A stretch of DNA of 47,361 bases from an uncultured Flavobacteriales bacterium (lineage in GTDB: Bacteria > Bacteroidota > Bacteroidia > Flavobacteriales_E > Vicingaceae), in the NCBI GenBank assembly GCA_913056345.1, contig CAJXMH010000003.1:102694-150054 (forward strand). The letters run 5' to 3'. Below the pieces are notes generated by a model. That model saw only the letters and a list, made by a program, of their open reading frames with translations. It was not told the DNA's origin and did no database searches. Position 1 is the stretch's first letter. The number at the start of each line of letters is the position of its first letter. Below are positions 36,229-45,227 of this stretch, piece after piece. A program made the translations under genes and the position numbers.

Positions 36229-36816
36229 ATGGATATTAGTTTGGAAAAAGATAATTATCAAGAGTATAAAAGAAAGCGCGTTGCTAAGCCCCTTTTGTGG
36301 TTTGGTATGATGAGCATCATCATGTTGTTCGCAGGTTTGACCAGTGCGGTATTGGTAAGGAAGGGTGATGGAAATTGGATGCAATTTGAATTGCCTGAGA
36401 CATTCCTCTACAGCACCATTGTGATTGGGTTAAGCAGCCTTACTTTGATTTGGGCCGGTTTTTCTGCTAAGAAAGATAAGTTTGAAGCTGTTAAGATAGG
36501 CGTTGGGGTCACTTTTGTGCTCGGGATACTCTTTGTAGTCCTGCAGTTCATGGGGTATAGCCAGCTAGTCGACCGTAATATTTTCTTTACAGGAACTAGC
36601 CAGTATGCTTCTGGTTCATACCTCTATATTGTTTCTTGGGTTCACCTTTTGCATTTAGCAGGTGGTATGATTTCCCTTGCAGTAGTGCTTTTTAATGCCT
36701 TTAGAAAAAAATATTCCTCAAAAAATTTATTAGGTTTGCAGGTATCTTCCACCTACTGGCATTTTATGGGCGGTATTTGGATTTATTTGTTCATATTCTT
36801 TAGTACAGTTATTTAA
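36229..36816 (+). CDS. Heme-copper oxidase subunit III family protein (short form)
   Basis: This 195-residue membrane protein has about five transmembrane segments and the subunit III end pattern: YIVSWVHLLHLAGGMISL near residue 128 and the C-terminal STYWHFMGGIWIYLFIFF near 174. It lacks the extra N-terminal helices of seven-helix subunit III. It is the first of two adjacent subunit III genes, the usual arrangement in Bacteroidetes after cyoE. It is structural or accessory to a cytochrome c oxidase whose subunits I and II are not in this window. Confidence 0.88.
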   Translation: MDISLEKDNYQEYKRKRVAKPLLWFGMMSIIMLFAGLTSAVLVRKGDGNWMQFELPETFLYSTIVIGLSSLTLIWAGFSAKKDKFEAVKIGVGVTFVLGILFVVLQFMGYSQLVDRNIFFTGTSQYASGSYLYIVSWVHLLHLAGGMISLAVVLFNAFRKKYSSKNLLGLQVSSTYWHFMGGIWIYLFIFFSTVI

Positions 36817-36828
36817 TCTAGACGAACA

Positions 36829-37632
36829 ATGGCAGGACATACAGCGCCAATCGATTCTAAAAAGTTATGGGGAGGAGGAATCTCTCCTTTCAATGCGAGC
36901 TACGGAAAAATCATGATGTGGTTTTTCTTAGTATCAGATGCTTTCACCTTTTCAGGTTTATTGATCTCTTACGGTTACATGCGTCATCGTTTTGAAGATG
37001 TTTGGCCAGTGGCAGAAGATGTTTTTACACACTTTCCATTTTTGCATGGAGACCATCCATTGCTATATGTTGCCTTAATGACCTTTATTTTGATTATGAG
37101 TTCGGTTACGATGGTTTTAGCTGTTGAGGCCGGTCAACGCATGAACAAGAAAGGGGTTACCTTATGGATGGCTTTAACAATTGTTGGTGGTTTGATCTTT
37201 GTTGGCTCTCAGGCTTGGGAATGGTATCATTTTATTCATGGTACAGAGTTAGGAGCTTTGCAGTTGGCTGACGGAACCATTGCTCAATGGGCTAGCGCTG
37301 CGAAAGATGCTTTAGTGCTTCCGGGTGGTGCTGAAATTACTGGTGCAGAAGCAGCCGCAATGATCCAATCAGGAACAGAAGTTTATGGAGCAAACTTGAC
37401 CGTTAATGAATATGGAGTTCCGCTTTTTGGAGACTTCTTCTTCTTTATTACGGGCTTTCACGGTACGCACGTTTTCAGTGGTGTGGTCTTAAATTTCATC
37501 ATTTTCGTAAATGTTTTAAAAGGAACCTACGAGAAACGTGGCCATTATGAAATGGTGGAGAAGGTTGGTTTGTACTGGCACTTTGTAGACCTTGTTTGGG
37601 TATTTGTCTTTACCTTTTTCTATTTAATATAA
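36829..37632 (+). CDS. Cytochrome c oxidase subunit III
   Basis: This 267-residue membrane protein is the longer of the two subunit III paralogues. It has MMWFFLVSDAFTFSGLLISYGYMRHR near residue 24, SQAWEWYHFIHG near 125, FFFITGFHGTHVFSGVVLNF near 204 and YWHFVDLVWVFVFTFFYL at the C-terminus, all typical of caa3-type subunit III. A periplasmic or loop insertion of about 60 residues (~140-200) separates the central helices. It follows the short paralogue by 12 bp and precedes the subunit IV gene. Confidence 0.92.
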   Translation: MAGHTAPIDSKKLWGGGISPFNASYGKIMMWFFLVSDAFTFSGLLISYGYMRHRFEDVWPVAEDVFTHFPFLHGDHPLLYVALMTFILIMSSVTMVLAVEAGQRMNKKGVTLWMALTIVGGLIFVGSQAWEWYHFIHGTELGALQLADGTIAQWASAAKDALVLPGGAEITGAEAAAMIQSGTEVYGANLTVNEYGVPLFGDFFFFITGFHGTHVFSGVVLNFIIFVNVLKGTYEKRGHYEMVEKVGLYWHFVDLVWVFVFTFFYLI

Positions 37633-37655
37633 TTTGTTGCTAAGAAACTTAAGTT

Positions 37656-38018
37656 ATGTCTGATTTCGATAGAACTGCTGAATATGCCATCCATCACTCT
37701 GAAGAGGCTGGCAAAAAAATGAGAAAAACCATTTGGTTGATTTTCTGGGTGCTGCTAGTGGTAACAGGAGTTGAAGTTACATTAGGATTGATCTGGAAAG
37801 ACATGGGTCTTGCTTGGTCTTTTGTAAAATGGACCTTCATCATCTTGACCTTGGTTAAAGCCTATTACATTGTAGCTTACTATATGCACTTAAAGCATGA
37901 ATATAAAAACTTTATCTACGCTGTAGCGTTACCATACATCGTATTAATAGCCTATTTAATTGTAATGATGCTTACTGAAGCTATGTACATTCACGAAGAG
38001 GCTGATATATTGATGTGA
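37656..38018 (+). CDS. Cytochrome c oxidase subunit IV family protein
   Basis: This 120-residue protein has three predicted membrane helices (about residues 25-45, 52-75 and 84-106). It has the pattern of the prokaryotic caa3-type oxidase subunit IV, with a YYIVAYYMHLKHEYKNF stretch between helices 2 and 3. The position after two subunit III genes supports this. Its role is assembly or stability of the oxidase. Confidence 0.85.
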   Translation: MSDFDRTAEYAIHHSEEAGKKMRKTIWLIFWVLLVVTGVEVTLGLIWKDMGLAWSFVKWTFIILTLVKAYYIVAYYMHLKHEYKNFIYAVALPYIVLIAYLIVMMLTEAMYIHEEADILM

Positions 38019-38028
38019 CGGCAATAAA

Positions 38029-38703
38029 ATGAACAACAAAAGACTTCAAAAGGTAGTAATCTTGATCTCCATCTTGTTACTACCTTCTTTATTTTACCTT
38101 GGCTTGCACACGGGAGTCAATAACTTTAAGCGTTTGCCAATTATGGGACCTAAAAAGTTTAATCCTGTGACCCAAGATACTGTTTACCATACTATCCCAT
38201 CTTTTTCTTTTGTAAATCAAAATGGTGACACCATTACTGATGAGTACTATGAAGGGAAAATTTACGTGGCTGATTTTTTCTTCGCCACTTGTCCTACCAT
38301 TTGTCCTAAGATGGCAACAAACATGGGTGAATTACAAAAGCATTTTTATGACAGAGATGATTTTAAATTGCTTTCGCATACAGTAAACCCTTCTCACGAT
38401 AGTGTAGCTGTTTTAAGAGAGTACGCAGATCAAGTTTATGCCATGGATTCTGTTTGGAATTTTGTTACAGGTAATAAAGATTCAATTTACAGTATAGCCT
38501 TTAACGGATACTTTGCCAATGCCATGGTAGATGACCTAGCTCCTGGTGGCTTTTTGCATACTTCAAACCTGATTTTGGTTGACAAACAAAAGCGGATAAG
38601 AGGGGTCTTTGACGGTACAAGCCTATCAGAAACAAATGACTTGATGGACGCCATAGAGATTCTTTACCGGGAACAATACGCACCTTTAAAAGACGAAAAT
38701 TAA
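38029..38703 (+). CDS. SCO1/SenC family copper chaperone
   Basis: This 224-residue protein is anchored by an N-terminal membrane segment (~8-26) followed by a thioredoxin-fold domain. The copper-binding CxxxC is present in ATCPTICPKMA near residue 87, and the distal His in GFLHTSNLILVDKQKRIRG near residue 171. SCO proteins deliver copper to the CuA site of cytochrome c oxidase subunit II. It starts 10 bp after the subunit IV gene and ends 1 bp before the next start, so it belongs to the oxidase operon. Confidence 0.93.
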   Translation: MNNKRLQKVVILISILLLPSLFYLGLHTGVNNFKRLPIMGPKKFNPVTQDTVYHTIPSFSFVNQNGDTITDEYYEGKIYVADFFFATCPTICPKMATNMGELQKHFYDRDDFKLLSHTVNPSHDSVAVLREYADQVYAMDSVWNFVTGNKDSIYSIAFNGYFANAMVDDLAPGGFLHTSNLILVDKQKRIRGVFDGTSLSETNDLMDAIEILYREQYAPLKDEN

Positions 38704-38704
38704 A

Positions 38705-39235
38705 ATGACAATTTCTCAAACAACTGCAAAGTGGGTGGTAATTCTAGCTTCTGCTTTGATTCCTATTGTAGTAGTGATTTTATACCTAATGCCTGAGGTA
38801 GAGGGAGTGGGCAAAGAGGTATTGCTACTGCCTAAGCTGAATGCCTTTATAAATGGTACAACTTTTTTGGTGTTGTTAGCAGCTTTTTGGGCTATAAAAA
38901 ACCGTAACATAGTTTTGCATCGTCGTTTGATGCTTACCGCCCTAGTATTGTCTGTTATCTTTCTCTTGTCTTATGTTACTTATCACACCCTAACTGAATC
39001 AACAGCTTACGGTGGAGAAGGAGCAATGAAGACCATTTATCTTTTTATATTGATTACCCATATTATTTTAGCGATAGCCATTGTGCCTTTAGTACTGATA
39101 AGTTTTGTGAGAGCGCTTTCAGAGCAGTTCGATAAACATAAAAAAATCGCTCGTGTTACTTTACCGATATGGTTATATGTTACCCTTACAGGTGTGATAG
39201 TTTATTTAATGATTTCGCCTTATTACACTTATTAG
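38705..39235 (+). CDS. DUF420 family membrane protein
   Basis: This 176-residue protein has about five transmembrane helices. NAFINGTTFLVLLAAFWAIKNRNIVLHRRLM near residue 43-75 carries the family's conserved polar residues, and HKKIARVTLPIWLYVTLTGVIVYLM marks the C-terminal part. DUF420 genes sit with SCO and oxidase genes across Bacteroidetes and are taken to help oxidase assembly, but no activity is established. The start lies 1 bp after the SCO stop. Confidence 0.9.
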   Translation: MTISQTTAKWVVILASALIPIVVVILYLMPEVEGVGKEVLLLPKLNAFINGTTFLVLLAAFWAIKNRNIVLHRRLMLTALVLSVIFLLSYVTYHTLTESTAYGGEGAMKTIYLFILITHIILAIAIVPLVLISFVRALSEQFDKHKKIARVTLPIWLYVTLTGVIVYLMISPYYTY

Positions 39236-39255
39236 GAAAGCTACCATTTGCTGTT

Positions 39256-39263
39256 TAAATTTG
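39256..39263 (+). promoter_or_regulatory. Candidate -7 element upstream of the small CxxC protein
   Basis: TAAATTTG is an exact TAnnTTTG followed by CA. It sits 6 bp upstream of the ATG at 39270, so any transcript from it would be almost leaderless. Confidence 0.38.
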
Positions 39264-39269
39264 CATAGA

Positions 39270-39518
39270 ATGAAAAAAGCACATTTAATTTCTTTTCTTT
39301 TTTTGATAGGTTTATTTTTTATTCAAATAGATCTTGAAGCACAGTGCGCCATGTGTAAAGCTGTATTAGAGTCTAATATGCAAAGTGGTGAAGATGCTGT
39401 TGGAAAAGGAATTAATATCGGAATTATGTACATCATGTTTGTCCCCTATTTATTGTTAGGAGTAGGAGGATTTTTAATGTATAAATATTACTTGAAGCCA
39501 CAGCAGGCAAGCAAGTAG
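39270..39518 (+). CDS. Small exported membrane protein with CxxC motif
   Basis: This 82-residue protein has a signal-like N-terminus ending in LEAQ, followed directly by CAMCKAVLESN (a CxxC pair) and one C-terminal membrane helix (about residues 49-70) with a short basic tail. I use ATG 39270; the in-frame TTG at 39261 lies inside a probable promoter. It follows DUF420 in the oxidase cluster, which suggests a link with copper or redox handling, but this is inference. I do not recognise a named family. Confidence 0.75.
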   Translation: MKKAHLISFLFLIGLFFIQIDLEAQCAMCKAVLESNMQSGEDAVGKGINIGIMYIMFVPYLLLGVGGFLMYKYYLKPQQASK

Positions 39519-39533
39519 CGTTCTTATAATATA

Positions 39534-39636
39534 CTTATCAAGAAAGGTGGAGGGACAGGCCCTTTGAAACCTTGGCAACCTTTTCCATAGAAAGCGGTGC
39601 CAAATCCTGTTTTCGCTGCGTGCGAAAGAAGATAAG
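39534..39636 (+). ncRNA. SAM-I (S-box) riboswitch upstream of metH
   Basis: The closing stem P1 is CTTATC (39534-39539) with GATAAG (39631-39636). The core has the S-box landmarks in order: AAGAAAGGTGGAGGGA, GGCCCTTTGAAACC, TTGGCAACC and GGTGCCAAATCCTG. The layout matches the SAM-binding SAM-I family. It is followed after 14 bp by an intrinsic terminator and then metH, so high SAM should shut down methionine synthase expression. Note that GGCCCTT (39558-39564) in the core could pair with the 3' arm of the terminator and act as antiterminator. Confidence 0.93.
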
Positions 39637-39650
39637 CCAAAAGAAATTGA

Positions 39651-39682
39651 AGCCCTTTTGACTAAGTCTGAAGGGCTTTTTT
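39651..39682 (+). terminator. Riboswitch-linked intrinsic terminator
   Basis: AGCCCTT (39651-39657) pairs with AAGGGCT (39671-39677), with an inner GAC/GTC stem, and is followed by six T residues (39677-39682). It is placed directly after the SAM-I aptamer and is the expected expression platform. Confidence 0.85.
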
Positions 39683-39691
39683 AGTGAAACA

Positions 39692-39780
39692 CAATTTTGA
39701 AAATCAATTCGATGAACTCAAAATTGAATGTTGAACTAATCCTGCCTTTGAGCGGGATTTATTAATGCTAGATTGATTTT
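39692..39780 (+). promoter_or_regulatory. Structured metH leader with overlapping inverted repeats
   Basis: Between the terminator and metH are three pairings. CAATTTTGA (39692-39700) pairs with TCAAAATTG (39718-39726). AAAATCAAT (39700-39708) pairs with ATTGATTTT (39772-39780). An eight-pair hairpin AATCCTGC/GCGGGATT lies at 39738-39759 (one T-G pair). The first two share base 39700, and TCAATT (39704-39709) can also pair with AATTGA (39722-39727), so some pairings exclude others. No known riboswitch was recognised. The remaining bases to 39828 show nothing further. Confidence 0.4.
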
Positions 39781-39828
39781 TAGATGATTACTTTGAATGG
39801 CACGAAGCCAAGGTAAACTTAAGTTAAG

Positions 39829-42800
39829 ATGAAAACAGACATTAAAGAAGTATTAAAGGATCGAATTTTAGTGCTTGACGGTGCCATGGGAACCATGATT
39901 CAACGTCACACTTTAAGTGAAGAGGATTTTAGAGGGCCCCAATATAAAGATCATCACATGCCCCTAAAAGGGAACAATGATCTGCTTTCCATTACAAAAG
40001 CTGAGATCATAAAAGAGATCCATGCGGAATATTTCAAAGCTGGAGCTGATATCGTTGAAACCAATACCTTTTCCTCAACCACCATTGCTCAAGCTGATTA
40101 CGGCTTGGAGAGTGAAGTGTATGAATTGAACTACCAATCTGCAAAGATTGCGAAAGAGGTTGCCGAAGAATTCACTGAAAAAGAGCCCAATAAACCGCGC
40201 TTTGTTGCAGGATCTATTGGTCCAACCAACCGAACTGCTTCTTTGTCGCCAGACGTTAATAAACCGGAATACCGGAATATTAGCTTTGATGAACTGAAAG
40301 ATGCTTATTATGAACAAGCCAAGGCCCTAGCTGAAGGAGGAGTAGATCTGTTTCTAGTTGAAACTGTTTTTGATACCTTGAATTGTAAGGCTGCGCTCTT
40401 TGCTATTTCAGATTATCTTGGAGAATGTGGTAAAGATATTCCAACCATGGTTTCAGGAACGATAACTGACGCCAGTGGTAGAACCCTTTCCGGCCAAACG
40501 GCTGAAGCTTTTTTGATCTCTATCAGTCACATGCCCTTATTGAGTATCGGCTTTAATTGTGCGCTCGGAGCAAAAGAAATGCGTCCGCACTTGGAAGTAA
40601 TTTCTGATAAGACGGAGTTCTTTACTTCTGCACACCCCAATGCAGGCCTACCCAACGCCTTTGGTGAATATGACCAAGATGCTGCTGAAATGGGTGGCTT
40701 TATTGAGGATTTTATAAAGAGTGGTTTTGTAAATATTATTGGAGGCTGCTGTGGAACAACGCCTGAACATATTTCTAAAATAGCTGAAATTGCTGCCAAA
40801 TACCCTCCTCGAAAACCGAGCAAGCAAGAGCCTCTCCCCCGCTACAGTGGATTGGAACCATTAGAGATCTTTAAGGAAAGCAATTTTGTCAATGTTGGGG
40901 AACGCACCAACGTAACAGGTTCCTTAAAGTTCAAACGGCTTATCAAAGAAGAGGATTACGAAGAGGCTTTATCAGTGGCTTTGCAACAAGTGGAGGGAGG
41001 AGCACAGATCATCGATGTGAACATGGATGAAGGCATGTTGGAATCAGAAGAAGTAATGGTAACATTCCTGAATATGATTGCTTCAGAACCAGACATTTCT
41101 AGAGTGCCAGTCATGATTGACTCTTCTAAATGGTCGGTAATTGAAGCGGGCTTGAAGTGTGTGCAGGGGAAATCAGTAGTAAACTCGATCAGTTTGAAAG
41201 AAGGTGAAGAAAACTTCATTCAACAAGCTAAACTAGTTCGCAAATATGGGGCGGCTGTAATTGTAATGGCCTTTGATGAAAAAGGTCAAGCGGATAACTA
41301 CCAGAGGCGTATAGAAATTTGTGAAAGAGCTTACAGAATCCTAGTCGATAAAGTAAACTTTCCACCTCAAGATATCATATTCGACCCCAATATTCTAACT
41401 GTTGGTACAGGCATCGAAGAGCATAATAATTATGCAGTTGACTTTATCAATGCAACGAAATGGATCAAAGAAAACCTGCCCGGTGCATTAGTGAGCGGCG
41501 GGGTAAGCAATGTTTCTTTTTCCTTTAGAGGGAATAACATTGTGAGGGAAGCTATGAATTCAGCTTTTCTTTATCATGCTATCAAGGCAGGCTTAGATAT
41601 GGGTATTGTGAACGCGGGTATGATCGAAGTGTATGATGACATCCCAAAAGATCTCTTAGACCGGATAGAAGATGTTTTATTGAATAGAAGGGAGGACGCT
41701 ACAGAGCGTTTGACTGACTTTGCAGAATCAGTAAAAGGAAAAGGAAAAGTCGCTGTAAAAGATGATTCTTGGCGTAAAGAAAATGTGCAAGATCGTTTAA
41801 GTCATGCTTTGGTAAAAGGGATCGTAGAACACATTGTAGCTGATACAGAAGAGGCTCGTCAACAATATGATAAGCCTTTAGAGGTGATTGAAGGTCCTTT
41901 AATGGATGGAATGAACGTAGTCGGAGACTTGTTTGGAGCAGGTAAAATGTTTCTGCCTCAAGTGGTAAAGAGTGCACGGGTTATGAAAAAAGCGGTTGCG
42001 CACCTACTCCCTTACATTGAAGAGGAAAAAAGGATATCTGGTGATCAGGCAAAAAATGCAGGCAAAATCCTTATGGCTACCGTTAAGGGCGATGTGCATG
42101 ATATTGGAAAAAACATTGTTTCAGTTGTATTGGCATGTAATAATTACGAAGTGATCGACATGGGCGTGATGGTGCCTGCTGAAAAAATACTCGCTAAAGC
42201 GAAGGAGGAGCAAGTCGACATGATCGGCCTCAGCGGATTGATTACTCCCTCTTTGGATGAAATGGTGCACGTAGCCAGTGAAATGGAAAGGCAAGGGTTT
42301 GAAGTGCCTTTATTGATTGGAGGAGCAACTACCTCAAAGGCACATACTGCAGTGAAAATTGCCCCTGCTTATCAAAAGCCGGTGGTTCATGTTTTAGATG
42401 CCTCTCGCTCTGTTCCTGTTGCCGGCAGTTTACTAACAAAAGTAGAAGAACAAAAAGCCAAGTTTGAAGAGCAGATCAAAGCGGAGTATCAACAGATGCG
42501 CGAGCAGCATGAGAAAAGAAAGAGCACCAAGAAGCTTATTCCGCTTGAAGCAGCAAGAAGTAACAAAATGCAGCTAGCATGGGAAAGTTTTGAAGCAACT
42601 AAACCTCAATTCATTGGAACAAAAGTGCTAGAAGATTATCCTTTAGAAGATCTAGTGCCATACATTGATTGGACTCCCTTCTTTAGTACTTGGGAATTAG
42701 CAGGGAAATTTCCCAAAATATTAGAGGATAAAGTGGTTGGAGAGGAAGCTACCAAGCTTTATCAAGACGCTAAAGCTATGTTGGAGCAAATCGTAAACGA

Positions 42801-43509
42801 AAATTGGCTTACAGCTAAAGCTGTTTTTGGCTTTTGGCCAGCCCAAGCTGAAGGTGATGATTTACATTTATATCAAGATGAGCAATTGAAAGAGCATTTT
42901 TGCACCTTACACCAATTGAGGCAACAAGGTAAAAAAGCTTCGAAGATCCCTAACCTGTGTTTGAGCGATTTTGTTGCTCCAAAAGAAAGTGGGAAAACAG
43001 ATTATGTTGGAGCTTTTGCAGTTACGGCGGGCTTGGGAATTGATGAATATGTAAAACGTTTTGAGGCTGACCACGATGATTACAACAGCATTATGATCAA
43101 GGCTTTGGCTGATCGATTAGCTGAAGCTTTTGCAGAGCGCTTACATCAGCTAGTTAGAACGGATTATTGGGGCTACATTAAAGACGAAAAGTTGGATAAT
43201 GAGTCTTTGATCAAAGAGAAGTATCAAGGAATTCGTCCTGCTGCTGGTTATCCCGCTTGTCCTGATCATACTGAAAAGGCGACTATTTTTGATTTGCTTG
43301 ATGCTCCTAGCATTGGGTTAAACCTGACAGAGAGCTTCGCAATGTTTCCCACCGCAGCAGTAAGTGGGCTGTATTTTTCACACCCTAACTCAAAATATTT
43401 TGGCTTAGGTAAAATTGAAAAAGATCAGCTTGTAGACTATGCGCAACGGAAGGGCAAGAGTAATGAAGAGATGGAAAGGTGGCTAGCTCCTAACTTGGCT
43501 TACAAATAA
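39829..43509 (+). CDS. metH: Cobalamin-dependent methionine synthase, full length
   Basis: This 1226-residue enzyme transfers a methyl group from methyl-tetrahydrofolate to homocysteine via cobalamin. Domains in order: homocysteine-binding (1-~325) with zinc ligands Cys244, Cys307 and Cys308 ([12 protein letters not shown]); pterin-binding (~350-640) with [14 protein letters not shown] and IDSSKW; cap and cobalamin-binding (~650-890) with [10 protein letters not shown], where His757 is the lower cobalt ligand; and the reactivation domain (~920-1226) with [15 protein letters not shown] near 1136. All four modules are in one gene. A SAM-I riboswitch precedes it, so it should be repressed by SAM. 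No metF is adjacent. Confidence 0.97.
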   Translation: MKTDIKEVLKDRILVLDGAMGTMIQRHTLSEEDFRGPQYKDHHMPLKGNNDLLSITKAEIIKEIHAEYFKAGADIVETNTFSSTTIAQADYGLESEVYELNYQSAKIAKEVAEEFTEKEPNKPRFVAGSIGPTNRTASLSPDVNKPEYRNISFDELKDAYYEQAKALAEGGVDLFLVETVFDTLNCKAALFAISDYLGECGKDIPTMVSGTITDASGRTLSGQTAEAFLISISHMPLLSIGFNCALGAKEMRPHLEVISDKTEFFTSAHPNAGLPNAFGEYDQDAAEMGGFIEDFIKSGFVNIIGGCCGTTPEHISKIAEIAAKYPPRKPSKQEPLPRYSGLEPLEIFKESNFVNVGERTNVTGSLKFKRLIKEEDYEEALSVALQQVEGGAQIIDVNMDEGMLESEEVMVTFLNMIASEPDISRVPVMIDSSKWSVIEAGLKCVQGKSVVNSISLKEGEENFIQQAKLVRKYGAAVIVMAFDEKGQADNYQRRIEICERAYRILVDKVNFPPQDIIFDPNILTVGTGIEEHNNYAVDFINATKWIKENLPGALVSGGVSNVSFSFRGNNIVREAMNSAFLYHAIKAGLDMGIVNAGMIEVYDDIPKDLLDRIEDVLLNRREDATERLTDFAESVKGKGKVAVKDDSWRKENVQDRLSHALVKGIVEHIVADTEEARQQYDKPLEVIEGPLMDGMNVVGDLFGAGKMFLPQVVKSARVMKKAVAHLLPYIEEEKRISGDQAKNAGKILMATVKGDVHDIGKNIVSVVLACNNYEVIDMGVMVPAEKILAKAKEEQVDMIGLSGLITPSLDEMVHVASEMERQGFEVPLLIGGATTSKAHTAVKIAPAYQKPVVHVLDASRSVPVAGSLLTKVEEQKAKFEEQIKAEYQQMREQHEKRKSTKKLIPLEAARSNKMQLAWESFEATKPQFIGTKVLEDYPLEDLVPYIDWTPFFSTWELAGKFPKILEDKVVGEEATKLYQDAKAMLEQIVNENWLTAKAVFGFWPAQAEGDDLHLYQDEQLKEHFCTLHQLRQQGKKASKIPNLCLSDFVAPKESGKTDYVGAFAVTAGLGIDEYVKRFEADHDDYNSIMIKALADRLAEAFAERLHQLVRTDYWGYIKDEKLDNESLIKEKYQGIRPAAGYPACPDHTEKATIFDLLDAPSIGLNLTESFAMFPTAAVSGLYFSHPNSKYFGLGKIEKDQLVDYAQRKGKSNEEMERWLAPNLAYK

Positions 43510-43570
43510 GTCAAACATTTTAGTTAAATAAAATATTCAGGAAGAAAACCAACGAAGAAGCGATGTGTAA

Positions 43571-44578
43571 TTAGCGTTCAAGTGTGACGCTATTGCGCTC
43601 AGGTGCAAATACTTTGCCGTCTTTAAAGAAGTTTACCTGATAATAATAAACTCCTTCAGGCGCCGGAGTTCCGTCAGGCAAGCTGCCATCCCATTTACCA
43701 TATCGACCCTTCCACTGAGCTACTAGTCGGCTAGTTCTTGAATAGATTCTTACTTCTAAATCGTCTATTTCAGTATCGATGATCTCAAAATAATCATTGG
43801 CACCATCTCCATTAGGGGTGAAAGCGTTTGGCATATCAATTTTTGGAGTAGTCAGGTCCGTTTTCTCATCAGAAAAATTACCGTTGTTTCTTGCTATTTG
43901 ATCATCATTTGCTGTTTCATTAACTTGTTCAGCAGCAGACTTGGCTAATTTTTTAGGTTCAGCGCTTGTAGTTGCTTGATCTAATTCTTTTGCTTGAGGG
44001 TCTTCTTTAACTTCGATTTCATTTATCAGTTCTTCAACGTTTATACTTGAAGAAGTTTGTTCGGTTTTCTCGACGGTGTTCTTTGAAACCGCATCTGGTT
44101 TTGTGTCAAAGCGAGAAGACTTGTCTGTGGTTTGATTTTTATCAGTTGTATGCTGCCTTTTATTGCTTGATGAAGCAGTGTTTTGCTCTGCTTGATCTTT
44201 TTTTAACTCAACTTCTACCTTCGTTTTGGTTGGTTCATTTTTAGTTTTACCTTCAAGCTTATTTTCGTTCTCAACCGCTTCTACAAGTTCAGTATCGTCT
44301 TGCTTTTCGGTTTTTACTTTTTTGTTATTTGTAGCTTTTTGATCGAATAGATAATAGCCACCTAAAGCTACCCCTGAAATCACAACAGCTACAACAGCGG
44401 TAGTTAAAATAGAGGAACTGCCTGCTGTGCTTGCCGCGGTTGCTTTTGTAGAAGCGCTTGCTACTTCAGCTTGCGGTAAGTTGTTTTTAATTCCATTCCA
44501 AGCGTTAGCACCAGGATCAACTTCGTAGTCTTTAAAAGCCTCCTCAAATATTTTCTCTATGTCTTTTGCTTGTTTCAA
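43571..44578 (-). CDS. Membrane-anchored anti-sigma-like protein with C-terminal gliding-associated (CHU_C) domain
   Basis: This 335-residue protein starts at TTG, the only start preserving the conserved N-terminus KDIEKIFEEAFKDYEVDPG..AW, which resembles the cytoplasmic N-termini of Bacteroidetes anti-sigma-like proteins. A single membrane helix lies at about 54-76 (SILTTAVVAVVISGVALGGYY). A low-complexity, charged linker (~78-245, rich in Lys, Glu, Thr, Ser and Asn) follows. The end (~248-335) is a gliding motility-associated C-terminal domain: MPNAFTPNGDGANDYFEI, VRIYSRTSRLVAQWKG, WDGSLPDGTPAPEGVYYY. Its start is 4 bp after the sigma factor stop. A role as sigma partner is inferred from context; it lacks a cleavable signal, so the domain is probably periplasmic rather than secreted. 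Confidence 0.78.
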   Translation of the reverse strand: MKQAKDIEKIFEEAFKDYEVDPGANAWNGIKNNLPQAEVASASTKATAASTAGSSSILTTAVVAVVISGVALGGYYLFDQKATNNKKVKTEKQDDTELVEAVENENKLEGKTKNEPTKTKVEVELKKDQAEQNTASSSNKRQHTTDKNQTTDKSSRFDTKPDAVSKNTVEKTEQTSSSINVEELINEIEVKEDPQAKELDQATTSAEPKKLAKSAAEQVNETANDDQIARNNGNFSDEKTDLTTPKIDMPNAFTPNGDGANDYFEIIDTEIDDLEVRIYSRTSRLVAQWKGRYGKWDGSLPDGTPAPEGVYYYQVNFFKDGKVFAPERNSVTLER

Positions 44579-44582
44579 AGCC

Positions 44583-45119
44583 TTATCTTTTGATGTTTAG
44601 TTGTTCTAGTTTCTTTTGAAGCAAGGAACGTGCCCTTGAATACTGTGATTTTGAAGTATTTTCTGATACCCCAAGTTTTTCCGCTATTTCTTTATGCGTA
44701 TAGCCTTCAATGGCATACATGTTAAATACTGTTCGATAACCCAATGGCAAGCTTTGCACCAATTTTAATAAGTCCTCTGCTTGCATACTCGCTATAATCA
44801 CTTGGTCATCTTTCAGTTTGTATTCGACTTCTTCTACATCTAAGTGAAAACGCTCTTTTTTGCGTTTTCGTAAATGGTCTAAAGCCGTATTTACCATGAT
44901 TTTTCTAATCCATCCTTCCAAAGAACCCTTGCCGGTATACGAACCGATCTTCTTGAATACCTTGATAAAGCCATCTTGCACCATGTCTTGGGCTTCTTCA
45001 TAGCGGTCTGCATAACGCATACAAACACCAGTCATAACCCTTGAGTAGCGTTCAAAAAGTTGTTTTTGTGCTACTTCATTATTCTTTTGGCAGCCTTCCA
45101 ACATTTTTTCATCACTCAT
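44583..45119 (-). CDS. ECF-type RNA polymerase sigma factor
   Basis: Counting from ATG 45119 the protein has 178 residues. Region 2 spans ~12-80, with LFERYSRVMTGVCMRYADRYEEAQDMVQDGFIKVF containing the core-binding helix. Region 4 spans ~115-170, with LPLGYRTVFNMYAIEGYTHKEIAEKLGVSENTSKSQYSRAR as the helix-turn-helix. An in-frame TTG at 45143 would add eight residues, but the ATG fits the family better. It is co-transcribed with the membrane-anchored CHU_C protein that follows after 4 bp, the usual sigma/anti-sigma order. Confidence 0.9.
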   Translation of the reverse strand: MSDEKMLEGCQKNNEVAQKQLFERYSRVMTGVCMRYADRYEEAQDMVQDGFIKVFKKIGSYTGKGSLEGWIRKIMVNTALDHLRKRKKERFHLDVEEVEYKLKDDQVIIASMQAEDLLKLVQSLPLGYRTVFNMYAIEGYTHKEIAEKLGVSENTSKSQYSRARSLLQKKLEQLNIKR

Positions 45120-45202
45120 TCTGCTTGGGTCAGACTTTAACAAGGTTCCGTTTTTAGATGAAAAATAGGATAAGATAGTTGCATGCCCTTAGCGCTTTTT
45201 TA

Positions 45203-45210
45203 CAAAAATA
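45203..45210 (-). promoter_or_regulatory. Candidate -7 element upstream of the sigma factor gene
   Basis: On the minus strand this reads TATTTTTG, an exact TAnnTTTG, about 83 bp upstream of the sigma factor ATG (45119). No paired -33 TTG was found. Confidence 0.35.
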
Positions 45211-45227
45211 AAGCAGCTAGCTTGATT

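Noticed and set aside
45190-45202. AGCGC followed by a T run as a terminator
   Set aside because: The stem is too short, and the T run is on the plus strand while both flanking genes are on the minus strand.
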